The position numbers and the translations under genes are program-made. A stretch of 64,000 bases of DNA from [Leptolyngbya] sp. PCC 7376. GTDB lineage: Bacteria > Cyanobacteriota > Cyanobacteriia > Cyanobacteriales > MRBY01. A model generated the notes under the pieces. The model saw only the letters and a list, made by a program, of their open reading frames with translations, made no database searches and was not told the DNA's origin. Location: positions 3,704,036 through 3,768,035 of the forward strand of contig NC_019683.1 in the NCBI RefSeq assembly GCF_000316605.1. Direction: 5' to 3'. Numbering within the stretch: the stretch's first letter is position 1; the number at the start of each line of letters is the position of its first letter. This document shows, one piece after another, positions 27,979 to 36,866 of this stretch.

Positions 27979-28122
27979 CCTCTCGTCTCTATTCTTTATT
28001 CGAAATTACTATATTTGTGAGGTGAAGCAGCAAAATCCAAAAAAGTAGAATCGCTTTTGCTGTGAACTAATCCCCAAGACTTTCTAAAATGATTATTGAC
28101 TTGACCTCAGGAAAAATCAGCT

Positions 28123-28518
28123 ATGAAAATGCTACATACCATGATTCGCGTGGGAAACCTCGACGAATCGATAAACTTCTACTGTGATGTCCTCGGCATG
28201 AAGCTTTTGCGTAAAAAGGACTACCCTGGTGGCAAATTCACCCTTGCTTTTGTGGGCTATGGTGACGAAAAAGACAATACTGTTATCGAACTAACCCACA
28301 ACTGGGATACCGATAGCTACGACCTCGGCAACGGCTTTGGTCATGTGGCTCTCGGTGTTGATGACATTTACGGCACTTGCGAGAAAATCCGTGAACTCGG
28401 CGGCAAGATTTCGCGCGAACCAGGCCCAATGAAACATGGCACTACAGTCATTGCCTTCGTCGAAGATCCCAATGGCTACAAAATTGAGCTAATCCAACTC
28501 AAAAAGGCGATCGCCTAA
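28123..28518 (+). CDS. gloA: Lactoylglutathione lyase (glyoxalase I)
   Basis: GloA isomerises the hemithioacetal of methylglyoxal and glutathione to S-lactoylglutathione. The 131-residue protein carries His5, Glu56, His74 and Glu122 at the same positions as the metal ligands of E. coli glyoxalase I. Blocks are [31 protein letters not shown] and [14 protein letters not shown]. It lacks the insert of the Zn-dependent eukaryotic form, so Ni/Co use is expected. gloB, the second enzyme of the pathway, is at 49702-50481. The next gene is convergent and only 5 bases away. Confidence 0.95.
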   Translation: MKMLHTMIRVGNLDESINFYCDVLGMKLLRKKDYPGGKFTLAFVGYGDEKDNTVIELTHNWDTDSYDLGNGFGHVALGVDDIYGTCEKIRELGGKISREPGPMKHGTTVIAFVEDPNGYKIELIQLKKAIA

Positions 28519-28523
28519 TTCAC

Positions 28524-29651
28524 CTAAGCGGATGCGTCGGCAGTTTTATTTTTGCGTCGTTTTGTCCAACGGTAGGCGGCAAAGCCACTGAGTCCGAGGG
28601 CTAAAAAGATCATGATCGGACTATGCAGAATGATCGAGATCAAGATAGTGACACTGGACAAAATCGCCGCAAGGATAAACGCGACAAACCCCGACGCATT
28701 TCGACTTAAACCACCCAGAAATGGAATGAAGTCGAGCACTACGCTCAAAGGCTCAACCATCATGCTTAAACCAGCCCACATCATGCCGAATCCGACAAAT
28801 CGCAGAATCCAAGTCATTGTTTTATGAGATGACGCAAGGGAGGCGATCGCCTCTTCTCTAGTCCCTTTCAACAACCGATAAACCGAAATCCCGCGTGTGT
28901 CATGGGGAGCCAAACTTTGCGATGCACCTAATTCACCAAATACTGTTGTTTGAATATCGCTGGGAAGAGATTGGTAACTGAGACGAATGTCCCCAATTTG
29001 CGGCGCTTGCAGCGTTCCTTGACCTAAAAAGAGATAGTTTCCAGATTGCTTCGACTTATATTCCGGTAAGACATTTTCAGGAGAAAGACTCACACCAGTA
29101 GAAACTGGATAGGACAAACGAGCTAAATCTAATTTGTAATCACCTACGTTGGCAGCACCAACTTTAAAGCTTTCATTATCAATTGTCTTTGTGGGGTTTT
29201 GGTGGCCACTTGGTTGCTCAAAATTCGCGGAATTCGCGGGACTCGCTGTCCACCTTTTTTCATAGGAATAGGTCGTTGTTTTAGTCTCTGAACCGCCAGT
29301 ATTTTTCTTCGTTTCAGTACTGCTTTGCTCAACCCACGCAAACATTTCCGTTTTACGCTCAAGGGCAATATAGTTGCCCGGTGCGAGATAGGGATTATCG
29401 CCAAGGGTTTCAGTCGTGTTTAGATTGCCTGTGACCGAGACAAATTCGCCAACATCTGTGGTGGGTGCGCCAGTGGCTGCAATTTCCGTAGAGGTTTTGG
29501 CGACCTTGGATAAATCGATCCGTCCTTCATTCCAATACAACACCCCAAAGGATATGAGGAATAACAAAATCCCAAGGAACACGCCAATAATCGAATTTTT
29601 GATGCGTTCAAAATAGCCAATCGTTTCTGTCTTAACAACTTGGTCACTCAT
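28524..29651 (-). CDS. TMEM43-family membrane protein
   Basis: The 375-residue protein has an N-terminal membrane segment (about 20-43, IGVFLGILLFLISFGVLYWN), a long soluble region with WNEGR and LAPGNYIALERKTEMFAWVE, and three or four C-terminal hydrophobic segments between about 275 and 360. This layout and the WNEGRA-like motif match the TMEM43 family, whose role in bacteria is unknown. The C-terminus is basic (TKRRKNKTADASA). It converges on gloA. Confidence 0.85.
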   Translation of the reverse strand: MSDQVVKTETIGYFERIKNSIIGVFLGILLFLISFGVLYWNEGRIDLSKVAKTSTEIAATGAPTTDVGEFVSVTGNLNTTETLGDNPYLAPGNYIALERKTEMFAWVEQSSTETKKNTGGSETKTTTYSYEKRWTASPANSANFEQPSGHQNPTKTIDNESFKVGAANVGDYKLDLARLSYPVSTGVSLSPENVLPEYKSKQSGNYLFLGQGTLQAPQIGDIRLSYQSLPSDIQTTVFGELGASQSLAPHDTRGISVYRLLKGTREEAIASLASSHKTMTWILRFVGFGMMWAGLSMMVEPLSVVLDFIPFLGGLSRNASGFVAFILAAILSSVTILISIILHSPIMIFLALGLSGFAAYRWTKRRKNKTADASA

Positions 29652-29923
29652 AGGTCGGGCGGAAAATCGTAGAAAATCAGTGGGTTTTGAGCCATTTTAG
29701 GATAGTCTTTAGAGCGCGTATTTTCGTGTTTTGTGACGCTTTGCAACTATCCGTAATGTTCCCGCGATAAGATTTGGCGGGATATTACTCTTCATGAATG
29801 TCTATACACACATAAAAATCTTGATCTGGGCGATCGCATAGGATAGGATTTAGCTCTGCAAAACCATCGAACACTATTGGGTGGCGGCGTTTTAAGACAA
29901 AATCTACGCGAGGAAATAACGAA

Positions 29924-31075
29924 ATGGAAGATAAACATATGCTGATGATTCCGGGGCCAACACCAGTCCCAGAGAGTGTGCTTTTGGCGATGGCAAAGCA
30001 TCCCATTGGTCATCGGAGTGCAGCATTTAGCGAGATCATGGCGGAGGTAACTGAAAATCTCCAATGGCTCTTCCAAACGAAAAATGATGTGTTCTGTCTT
30101 GCGGCTAGTGGCACTGGCGCGATGGAAGCTGGTCTCATTAACTTTCTCAGCCCTAAAGATAAAGTTCTCGTTGGCACTAATGGTAAGTTCGGCGATCGCT
30201 GGGCCATTATCTGCGAAAAATATGGCATGGATGTGGAGCGAATCGCAGCGCCCTGGGGACAACCTCTCGACCCCGCAGCTTTTAAAGCAAAATTAGACGC
30301 AGACACAAATAAAGAAATTAAAGGCGTTGTCGTCACCCACTCCGAAACATCGACTGGTGTCCTCAACGACCTCGAAACCATCAGTGGTTATGTGAAAGAG
30401 CATGGTGCATTGATGATTGTGGATTCTGTCACTAGCATGGGCTCTTGCAATGTGCCCGTTGATGAGTGGGGTCTCGATGTGGTTGCCACCGGTTCCCAGA
30501 AAGGCTTTATGTTGCCCCCCGGTTTAGGTTTTGTCTCCGTGAGTGATAAAGCTTGGGAAGCCTATGAAACTGCGACAATTCCTTGCTTCTATCTCGATCT
30601 AAAAGCTGCAAAGAAGAGTCTCGCGAAAAACACCACACCTTTCACCCCTCCCGTAAACTTGATTTTCGGTTTGCAAACCGCACTGCAAATGATGAAGCGA
30701 GAAGGTCTCCAAGAAATTTTTGCGCGCCATGAACGCCTCACTGAAGCAACCCGTGCAGCAGTGAAAGCTATTGGTCTTAAAACATTTGCACCTGATACCC
30801 ATGCAAGTAAGGCGGTTACGTCCGTTGATCCAGCTCCCATCGGTGCTGAAGATATCCGCAAAGGAATGCGTTCTCAGTTTGATATTGCGCTCGCTGGTGG
30901 CCAGGATGATTACAAAGGGAAAATCTTCCGCATTGGTCACCTCGGTTTCGTGCATGAACGTGACGTAATTACAGCGATGGCAGCCCTCGAAGCAACTTTG
31001 CAGGGTCTTGGCCACACTGGTTTTGAGTCTGGTGCAGCGGTTAAGGCCGCAGCGGCTGTTTTTCAGAAAGCTTAG
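29924..31075 (+). CDS. Class V aminotransferase (alanine-glyoxylate / serine-pyruvate type)
   Basis: The 383-residue protein is a PLP-dependent aminotransferase with an N-terminal IPGPTPVPESVLLAMAKHPI motif, ASGTGAMEAGLINFL, the Asp in VDSVTSMGS, and the PLP lysine in TGSQKGFMLPPGL near 190-200. Relatives convert glyoxylate to glycine in photorespiration or use serine and pyruvate. In older annotation the same family is called the 42-kDa subunit of soluble hydrogenase. The C-terminus is Ala-rich (GAAVKAAAAVFQKA). It stands alone and ends in a hairpin terminator. The exact amino donor is not determined. Confidence 0.9.
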   Translation: MEDKHMLMIPGPTPVPESVLLAMAKHPIGHRSAAFSEIMAEVTENLQWLFQTKNDVFCLAASGTGAMEAGLINFLSPKDKVLVGTNGKFGDRWAIICEKYGMDVERIAAPWGQPLDPAAFKAKLDADTNKEIKGVVVTHSETSTGVLNDLETISGYVKEHGALMIVDSVTSMGSCNVPVDEWGLDVVATGSQKGFMLPPGLGFVSVSDKAWEAYETATIPCFYLDLKAAKKSLAKNTTPFTPPVNLIFGLQTALQMMKREGLQEIFARHERLTEATRAAVKAIGLKTFAPDTHASKAVTSVDPAPIGAEDIRKGMRSQFDIALAGGQDDYKGKIFRIGHLGFVHERDVITAMAALEATLQGLGHTGFESGAAVKAAAAVFQKA

Positions 31076-31100
31076 TTAAAGGCTAAATAATTTGCATGTG

Positions 31101-31135
31101 TCCCTGGTTCTTTAATTGAGCTAGGGATTTATTTT
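31101..31135 (+). terminator. Rho-independent terminator after the aminotransferase
   Basis: TCCCTGG (31101-31107) pairs with CTAGGGA (31121-31127), followed by TTTATTTT. The gene on the opposite strand ends at 31134. Confidence 0.6.
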
Positions 31136-32126
31136 AGATGAAGAAAAAATAGATGGATAAAGCAATCCACATCACCATAATTAACCAATAAATAATTGGA
31201 TTTTCACGGCATTCGACCAGCTCAAAGAAATAAGTTGAACCGCTCTGGATGTCTGGAATCACCCAAAGCAGAAAAAGAATACCCCATACCCAATTGAGGT
31301 TGAGAATAATTGCCAGAGTAACAAAAAATAAGCCTAAACTAGCTCGCCATTTAAACTGAGATTTCTCGGAATGCTTAGTAGCGCCAGATTCTTTTTTCGT
31401 CTCGATAAGATAAAAAGCCGCTCCTTGGGAGTCATAAGCGAGGAGTGCTGGGCGATCGCCGACCTTATCTTCTGCTACAACCTGACCACCAGCCTTTTCA
31501 ACAGATTGATATGCAGCATCAAGATTCTCAACGGCAAAATAAACGCCCCAATATTCTTTATCACCTTTGATCTCATTACTCGTAACGCGAATGCCTGCGA
31601 TTAATTTCCCATCACTATAAATTTCGTGGCGATCGCCTTCCTTCGTAGATCTAATTTCCCAATTAAAAAGCTGAGTGTAGAACTCTTTAACGCTCTCTAA
31701 ATCTGAAATATGTAGCTCATGCCATGCCCTCTGGCCTTGAAGTTGAACTGTATTCTGCGTAGCGAAAGCCTCTCCTTCATAGCAAGTAAATCCAGCACCT
31801 AATGGGTCTCGAATCAAAGTAATGGCTCCGCCCCCAGGAGCAGCTTCAGGTTTGACTTCTACCTTACCACCGAGTTTTGGAGCGCGTTCGGCGATCGCCT
31901 GAATATCTTGCACCTGAATATAAGACATCCAAAAAGATGGCATCTTAATGCGCTGAAATTTTTTAGGCATAGGGTACAGTCCAGCCACTGGCTCACGCTT
32001 CGCCTGGCAAAGCAAATATTGATTACCAATATCCTGAAATTTCCACCCAAAACATCGACGATAAAATTGCTTAGCAGCTGCCAGATCAAAGGTAGATAGA
32101 TCTGCCCAAATAAAAGAATTTTTCAT
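31134..32126 (-). CDS. Double VOC (glyoxalase/bleomycin-resistance) domain protein with C-terminal membrane segments
   Basis: The 330-residue protein has two tandem VOC domains, about 4-115 (FIWADLSTFDLAAAKQFYRR) and 130-238 (WHELHISDLESVKEFYTQLF). The hydrophobic C-terminal part at about 265-330 has three likely membrane spans and ends IALSIYFFFI. Two-domain VOC proteins with this opening motif are common in bacteria and have unknown substrates. The fusion to membrane segments is unusual. The typical metal-ligand Glu and His positions are not obviously all kept, so activity is uncertain. Confidence 0.8.
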   Translation of the reverse strand: MKNSFIWADLSTFDLAAAKQFYRRCFGWKFQDIGNQYLLCQAKREPVAGLYPMPKKFQRIKMPSFWMSYIQVQDIQAIAERAPKLGGKVEVKPEAAPGGGAITLIRDPLGAGFTCYEGEAFATQNTVQLQGQRAWHELHISDLESVKEFYTQLFNWEIRSTKEGDRHEIYSDGKLIAGIRVTSNEIKGDKEYWGVYFAVENLDAAYQSVEKAGGQVVAEDKVGDRPALLAYDSQGAAFYLIETKKESGATKHSEKSQFKWRASLGLFFVTLAIILNLNWVWGILFLLWVIPDIQSGSTYFFELVECRENPIIYWLIMVMWIALSIYFFFI

Positions 32127-32235
32127 GATCTCTCCCCGATGCTGACGAGATCATAGCTTAACTTTTTCAACGCATCGATGGACTACAAAATAGACTCTCG
32201 ATATTGAAAAAGCCCTATTAAAAAACACTTATTTC

Positions 32236-32778
32236 TTAACGACCAAAACGGAGCTGTTCTAACTTCTGTTGTGTTTTTGGGTCAAGACTATTGAGGAGAT
32301 GACGACCACGTTTTGATCGGTGTGTTTTGTGATGGTTGCGAGATTTACGGTTCGCTGCAATGATAGCCGTTTGTAGTTTTAAAGAGGACATCCATTCTGC
32401 ACCATAGCCTACGACTGTGTGGCGTTGGGCTTGGTCTGAAGTGACAACGATGATGCGATTGGGGATGGTATAGGTGTGGCGAAAATTTGCGCAGGTTCTC
32501 TCAATATATGTGTCGGCGGTTTCGGAGAACGCAGTATAGCAAACGGATAAAAGCTGAGTATAGTCTTCTTCGTGGCTCGGTGTGTTTTGATATTGGGCAT
32601 CAAAAACAACTTTTGTTTTGTAAGTATTGTGGGAGGCATAGTTAATCAGAACTTCTATTAGTTCGTCCCTTGCCATTTCTAGACCATGTTCGTCGCGGGT
32701 TTCTTTTAGCTCATTCCAAGCTCCAATAACGTTATAGCCATCCACCAAGACTAGAGCACTTGCAGATAAGGACTTCAT
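32236..32778 (-). CDS. NYN-domain protein (YacP family)
   Basis: The protein of about 180 residues has the NYN/PIN-like nuclease fold of YacP/Rae1: VLVDGYNVIGAWNEL at the N-terminus, then a conserved Asp in MARDELIEVL, VVFDAQYQ and VVTSDQAQRHTVVG. These acidic residues are expected to bind a metal. Members are ribosome-associated RNA endonucleases in Firmicutes. The C-terminus is basic (NHHKTHRSKRGRH). I prefer ATG at 32778 over the one at 32814, because the conserved fold begins directly after it. Confidence 0.85.
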   Translation of the reverse strand: MKSLSASALVLVDGYNVIGAWNELKETRDEHGLEMARDELIEVLINYASHNTYKTKVVFDAQYQNTPSHEEDYTQLLSVCYTAFSETADTYIERTCANFRHTYTIPNRIIVVTSDQAQRHTVVGYGAEWMSSLKLQTAIIAANRKSRNHHKTHRSKRGRHLLNSLDPKTQQKLEQLRFGR

Positions 32779-33132
32779 GATCCAATGATTTAACCTCCAT
32801 TTTATTTTTTGCAAACCTTAATATTAATTAAGGAAGCTTTATCGTAGCAAGTTTCGTCACTTGCTTGTTAATTCTGGGGATCAAAACGATGGGTTTGAAA
32901 AGGCTCTCTGTGATACTTTTGGGATTTCAATAAATGCTGAAATAGAGATTCCTCCTCATCGCCTTTATAAAAGATAGTTTGAGCTCCTTACTTATTTTTC
33001 ACTATCTGGAATCCTTATGGTTGATGGCGATCGCCCAAGAAATGACCATAAAAAATCTCCCTTCTGTTAATACCAAAAGAGAGACTGAATTTTTGAATAA
33101 ATTATTTCGCGAAAATCAGATGGTCGAAAGTT
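32779..33132. other. Intergenic region between YacP-like gene and glnB
   Basis: It lies upstream of the YacP-like gene and downstream of the reverse-strand glnB. A 65-codon frame at 32979-33176 overlaps the glnB 3' end and lacks recognisable content. I see no convincing gene or RNA. A HIP1 octamer lies near 33028. Confidence 0.4.
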
Positions 33133-33501
<369 letters not shown>

Positions 33502-33600
33502 TTAAAGATGATGTGAAATAAACGGAATTAAATTCGCTTGCTGACTTGTTTTAGCATCGCTTTAGCAGCGAAATGGTCAAATCCAAGACAATTGTACAGG

Positions 33601-34035
33601 TTAACTTTTCTGGTCTGGGTATTTCGGCGCATTCTGTAACCATTTTTCGAGAATCTTGGGCAGTTGGGCAAGTTTACGATCTGTTGCGGAGATTGATGTG
33701 TGTTTTGTCGTGGCCTGAGCAACTAATTTGTCTGAGCCAGCTTTTAAGAGTTGATATTGCACCGTAAATTTGTTGGGCTTTTTTGGGTTGACTACTGGGA
33801 AAAGCTTAATGAGTAAACGATCGCCCCACCGGATAGGACGAAAAAAATCAATATCTGCGTGAACAATGGGAAGAGCAATTTCACCACGCTCAAGTAAATT
33901 TTGCCAATCGAAACCCAGATCAGTGAGGCAATGCTCATAGGCTTCATGGCAAATATGGAGAAGATTTGCGAAATATACGACGCCAGCGGCATCAGTATCG
34001 TTTAAATGGATAGTGCGTTGGTATGAATAACCCAT
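33601..34035 (-). CDS. Hot-dog fold acyl-CoA thioesterase, probable DHNA-CoA thioesterase
   Basis: The protein of about 144 residues starts MGYSYQRTIHLNDTDAAGVV, followed by YFANLLHICHEAYEHCL and DIDFFRPIRWGDRL, the 4-hydroxybenzoyl-CoA thioesterase hot-dog pattern with catalytic Asp in NDTDAAG. It closely fits the cyanobacterial 1,4-dihydroxy-2-naphthoyl-CoA hydrolase of phylloquinone synthesis. A general acyl-CoA thioesterase is an alternative. The ATG at 34035 is preferred because the upstream in-frame extension has no family match. It is divergent from the repeat-protein gene. Confidence 0.85.
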   Translation of the reverse strand: MGYSYQRTIHLNDTDAAGVVYFANLLHICHEAYEHCLTDLGFDWQNLLERGEIALPIVHADIDFFRPIRWGDRLLIKLFPVVNPKKPNKFTVQYQLLKAGSDKLVAQATTKHTSISATDRKLAQLPKILEKWLQNAPKYPDQKS

Positions 34036-34100
34036 AGAAAAGCTCTGGGGAAAAGTCTGTGGGACAATGAACAAGATGGTTGTGCAATAAAACGTCGATA

Positions 34101-35945
34101 ATGACCTCCACAAGCCCTTACAAAAGTAAACTCTTTAATTTTCTAAATCGTCAATCGATTCAGTGGAATACTCGTTTGGCTCAGGCTGCACGTCGTCTCA
34201 AAATCACAGTGGAATGGGGCTCACAAATTGCGGTTTATCCACTGTATCTCCTCGTTCAAAGTAGCCGAGTTGCCACGAGACAGTTCGCCGCCTCCCGCTC
34301 GAAAAAGCAAAAAGAACAGCAGGCGATCGCCCAAACTTCTGATTCTGCTGTGACATCGGACATGACCAGTGAAATTTTGGCGCTGAATGCTTCGGATAGT
34401 TCAGACGTAAAGTTACAGGGTCTAGCCTGTGACCTAACCTCCCAGCAAATTTTCTTTGTCGATCAACAAAATCAGCTCGTTATACCTGACCAATCCCAAG
34501 AATCTCTTCAGAAGCAAATTAGTCTTGAGCTCGGCAATTTCAATTATCAAAAACGTCGCGATCGCCAAACGGCTCTTCCACCGCAAGAACCACGCATTCT
34601 CCCGCCAGTCCAGCCCCAAAATCCAACATTGTTTGCTCCGGTTCGATGGGCACTCCAAGGCTTAAGTTGGCTCGAACAAAGTCCCGTGGCGATCGCCCTT
34701 GATTTCTTTGGCGAATCAAACTGGCGCACAGCAGTTGTCCCTCTCGAAATATATTCTCCTAAACTCTTTCCTCCGCTTCCTCTTGAGCCTATTCTGACGC
34801 CTCTCGATGATCGTGTTGCTGCGCTTGAGACGAAATTATTAAACTCAGATGTCGATTTCACTAGCGAATCAGATCTCCCACCTCTAAAGCGATTTTTTCG
34901 CAGATTTACCCCAAAGCCTGCTGCAACTGACGAACCCCAAACTACCGAGTCACCATCCTCTAGCCCAGAATCCACACCGACAGATCAGCAATCCTGGCTT
35001 AGTTGGACCGATTTGTTTAAACCCAAAACAAATCCCGCTAATCTCCCAAGCCCAAGTGAGCTAGCAAACACAGCTATTGTCCCCACTACCGAGCAATCGC
35101 AATCATCAAAGCGAACTGCTGTAGAAAGTACTGAGCCAGAGCTGCCACCATTACAGCGTTTTTTCCGTAAATTTAGCCCAAACCCCATCACTTCAAGCCA
35201 ACCTCTAACTCCAGACTCTCCGACTGAAAATTCAACGACGGAACTACCAGCCGAAAAATCGCAGCTTAGTTGGACAGATTTATTTAAACCCAAAACAAAT
35301 TCTGCTAATCTCCCAAACCCAAGTGAGCTGAAAAACACAGCTATTGTCCCCACTACCGAGGAATCGTCAAAGCTAACTGCGGTAGAAAATACTGAGTCAG
35401 AGTTGCCACCATTACAGCGATTTCTCCGTAAATTCACCCCAAACTCCATTACCTCAGACCAATCTCAACCTTCAACTCCAGACCCTCTGACTGAAAATTC
35501 AACGACAGAGCCACCAGCCGAAAAATCATGGCTTAGTTGGACAGATTTATTTAAATCTCAAGCAAAAACAGTAGATTCAACAGATCAGCGAGATACGGCC
35601 ATTATCCCAACACCAGAAATCACTAGCGATGTCACATCATTTGTTGCGCTAAATACTGAACTCACAACAGAGCAAGAAGAAGGGCGATCGCCTGACCTGA
35701 CTCCTGCAAACAACATTGAAACTAACGAGTTAGCGACAGTCAAAACAGAAACAACGACCGACCTAACCAACACATCAAACGACAGCCCAGAAGTGGAAAT
35801 TGAAGCCCAACCCGAGTGGATAGAAACAGAAGCTCTTAGCGCAGGCTATGAATATCATTTTCTCGAAAAACTGCTCAAAAAAGTCGATCAAATAATGGTT
35901 TGGGTAGAAGAAACAATCGCTAAAATCTGGTCAAAATTTCGCTAA
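34101..35945 (+). CDS. Pro/Ser/Thr-rich protein with three tandem repeats
   Basis: The protein of 614 residues is not recognised. Residues up to about 75 are basic and helical (LNRQSIQWNTRLAQAARRLK), and a globular part follows to about 255. Then come three tandem copies of about 88 residues, at 34875-35141, 35142-35402 and 35403-about 35650. Each has LPPLxRFFRKFxP, a Pro/Thr/Ser-rich stretch, LSWTDLFK and NTAIVPT. The C-terminal part is acidic and ends VEETIAKIWSKFR. There is no signal peptide or clear membrane segment. The start at 34101 is the first ATG; the upstream TTG is less likely. An oxygenase gene follows after 10 bases. Confidence 0.75.
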   Translation: MTSTSPYKSKLFNFLNRQSIQWNTRLAQAARRLKITVEWGSQIAVYPLYLLVQSSRVATRQFAASRSKKQKEQQAIAQTSDSAVTSDMTSEILALNASDSSDVKLQGLACDLTSQQIFFVDQQNQLVIPDQSQESLQKQISLELGNFNYQKRRDRQTALPPQEPRILPPVQPQNPTLFAPVRWALQGLSWLEQSPVAIALDFFGESNWRTAVVPLEIYSPKLFPPLPLEPILTPLDDRVAALETKLLNSDVDFTSESDLPPLKRFFRRFTPKPAATDEPQTTESPSSSPESTPTDQQSWLSWTDLFKPKTNPANLPSPSELANTAIVPTTEQSQSSKRTAVESTEPELPPLQRFFRKFSPNPITSSQPLTPDSPTENSTTELPAEKSQLSWTDLFKPKTNSANLPNPSELKNTAIVPTTEESSKLTAVENTESELPPLQRFLRKFTPNSITSDQSQPSTPDPLTENSTTEPPAEKSWLSWTDLFKSQAKTVDSTDQRDTAIIPTPEITSDVTSFVALNTELTTEQEEGRSPDLTPANNIETNELATVKTETTTDLTNTSNDSPEVEIEAQPEWIETEALSAGYEYHFLEKLLKKVDQIMVWVEETIAKIWSKFR

Positions 35946-35955
35946 CAACAGTTTG

Positions 35956-36594
35956 ATGTCCTTATTAACTACCCAATCAAAACCCACCTCAACACAAACC
36001 CGTTTCCTAAAAGGCGATAGTGTAATCATTCCTGACTTTTTGCCACCGGAAAAATACTATGAAATTTTGAATTTCACTCTGACCTGCCAATCATTATTTC
36101 GTGCATCCTCAACCGTTACCCAAGAAACAAACTATCGGCAATCTCTCGTCGCATTTTCCTACGATTTCCCTGTCATTTATGAATGGATGAAATGTTCTAT
36201 CCTCAAACATTTCCCTAGAATTTGCCACCAATTGCAACGCCCATATTTCCGCATGAGCCAAATTGAAATGCAAATGACGGCCCATAACCACAACAATTTC
36301 TACAAGCTCCATAACGATTCAGGCAGTGAGGATACCTACACACGAGAACTCACATATGTTTATTATTTCTATCGCGAGCCGCAAGCCTTTAGTGGTGGTG
36401 AATTGCGGCTCTACGACACAACATTAAAAGGCAAACATCCTTTATCCCAAACGCAATTTCAAGAAGTTCAACCGCAGAATAATAGCATTGTATTTTTTAA
36501 TAGCGATTGTCAGCATGAGGTGATGCCTGTTATTTGCCCTTCTGAACAGTTTCCAGATAGTCGCTTTACGATTAACGGTTGGCTGCGACACTAA
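35956..36594 (+). CDS. 2OG-Fe(II) oxygenase (prolyl 4-hydroxylase type)
   Basis: The 212-residue protein has the double-stranded beta-helix iron site: HND in YKLHNDSGSEDTYT (near residues 115-117), the distal His in FFNSDCQHEVMPV, and the 2-oxoglutarate-binding Arg in SRFTINGWLRH at the C-terminus. The central YVYYFYREPQAFSGGELRLY is characteristic of the PKHD-type and prolyl hydroxylase families. It oxidises a substrate using O2 and 2-oxoglutarate. It follows the repeat-protein gene by about 10 bases, so co-transcription is likely, and that protein is a candidate partner (inference). Confidence 0.88.
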   Translation: MSLLTTQSKPTSTQTRFLKGDSVIIPDFLPPEKYYEILNFTLTCQSLFRASSTVTQETNYRQSLVAFSYDFPVIYEWMKCSILKHFPRICHQLQRPYFRMSQIEMQMTAHNHNNFYKLHNDSGSEDTYTRELTYVYYFYREPQAFSGGELRLYDTTLKGKHPLSQTQFQEVQPQNNSIVFFNSDCQHEVMPVICPSEQFPDSRFTINGWLRH

Positions 36595-36607
36595 ATTAGT
36601 GTAAAAG

Positions 36608-36837
36608 ACGTGAGTCTTGGATAAGAGAAATATGAAAAAGTCTCTTCTTCTCTAGGTTTCGGGCTTTTTTCTATCTATTCAACAAGGATCATTTTATGCA
36701 AAATTTTGCTAGTCTGGCACAATACACAAGATATTTTCAGTAAAAACGCCTTGTTGCGAATCAGAAAATAGATAAAACTCCAAACAAACTTTTGATTTAT
36801 GAGGATTTCAGCCCAATGCGTTATCTCGAACTGACGT
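36608..36837. repeat. IS982-type MITE, diverged copy (MITE 1)
   Basis: This 230-bp element is bounded by ACGTGAGTCTTGGATAAGAG on the left and GTTATCTCGAACTGACGT on the right, which are related to IS982 ends. It contains no transposase. Its internal part (TTGTTGCGAATCAG, ATAGATAAAACTCC, then CAAACAAACT) matches MITE 2 at 37762-38014 with scattered differences. It is the most diverged of the three copies. Confidence 0.75.
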
Positions 36838-36866
36838 TAAGTAACGTCAGTTCGAGATAACGCATT
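36815..36866. repeat. Perfect 52-bp palindrome at a MITE/IS982 junction
   Basis: A 25-base arm at 36815-36839 is repeated as an exact reverse complement at 36842-36866, with only two bases (AG) between. The arms are the right end of MITE 1 and the 3' end of the adjacent IS982 copy 6. Both arms share the same deviations from the usual end (GACGTTA for CACGTTA, CTCGAA for CCCGAA). Confidence 0.9.

Larger units (their letters stand above)
25069..28011 (-). mobile_element. IS630-family element (type III here), split by an IS982 block
   Basis: The ends are TAGTCATTTCGAATGAGT at 25069 and the complement of TAGTAATTTCGAATAAAG ending at 28011, each next to a TA. The N-terminal coding part is at 27784-27978 and the C-terminal part at 25100-25729, both on the reverse strand. 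They are separated by an IS982/IS630 composite at 25730-27781. The coding part has a stop codon in place of the Ser of the conserved DESGF motif, so the element is dead. The host sequence before insertion joined 25068 to 28012, in the crhR-gloA intergenic region. Confidence 0.8.

Noticed and set aside
34875-35650. Tandem repeats at 34.9-35.6 kb as a CRISPR array
   Set aside because: The units are about 265 bases long, in-frame coding, and lack the 30-base repeat and spacer pattern of CRISPR.
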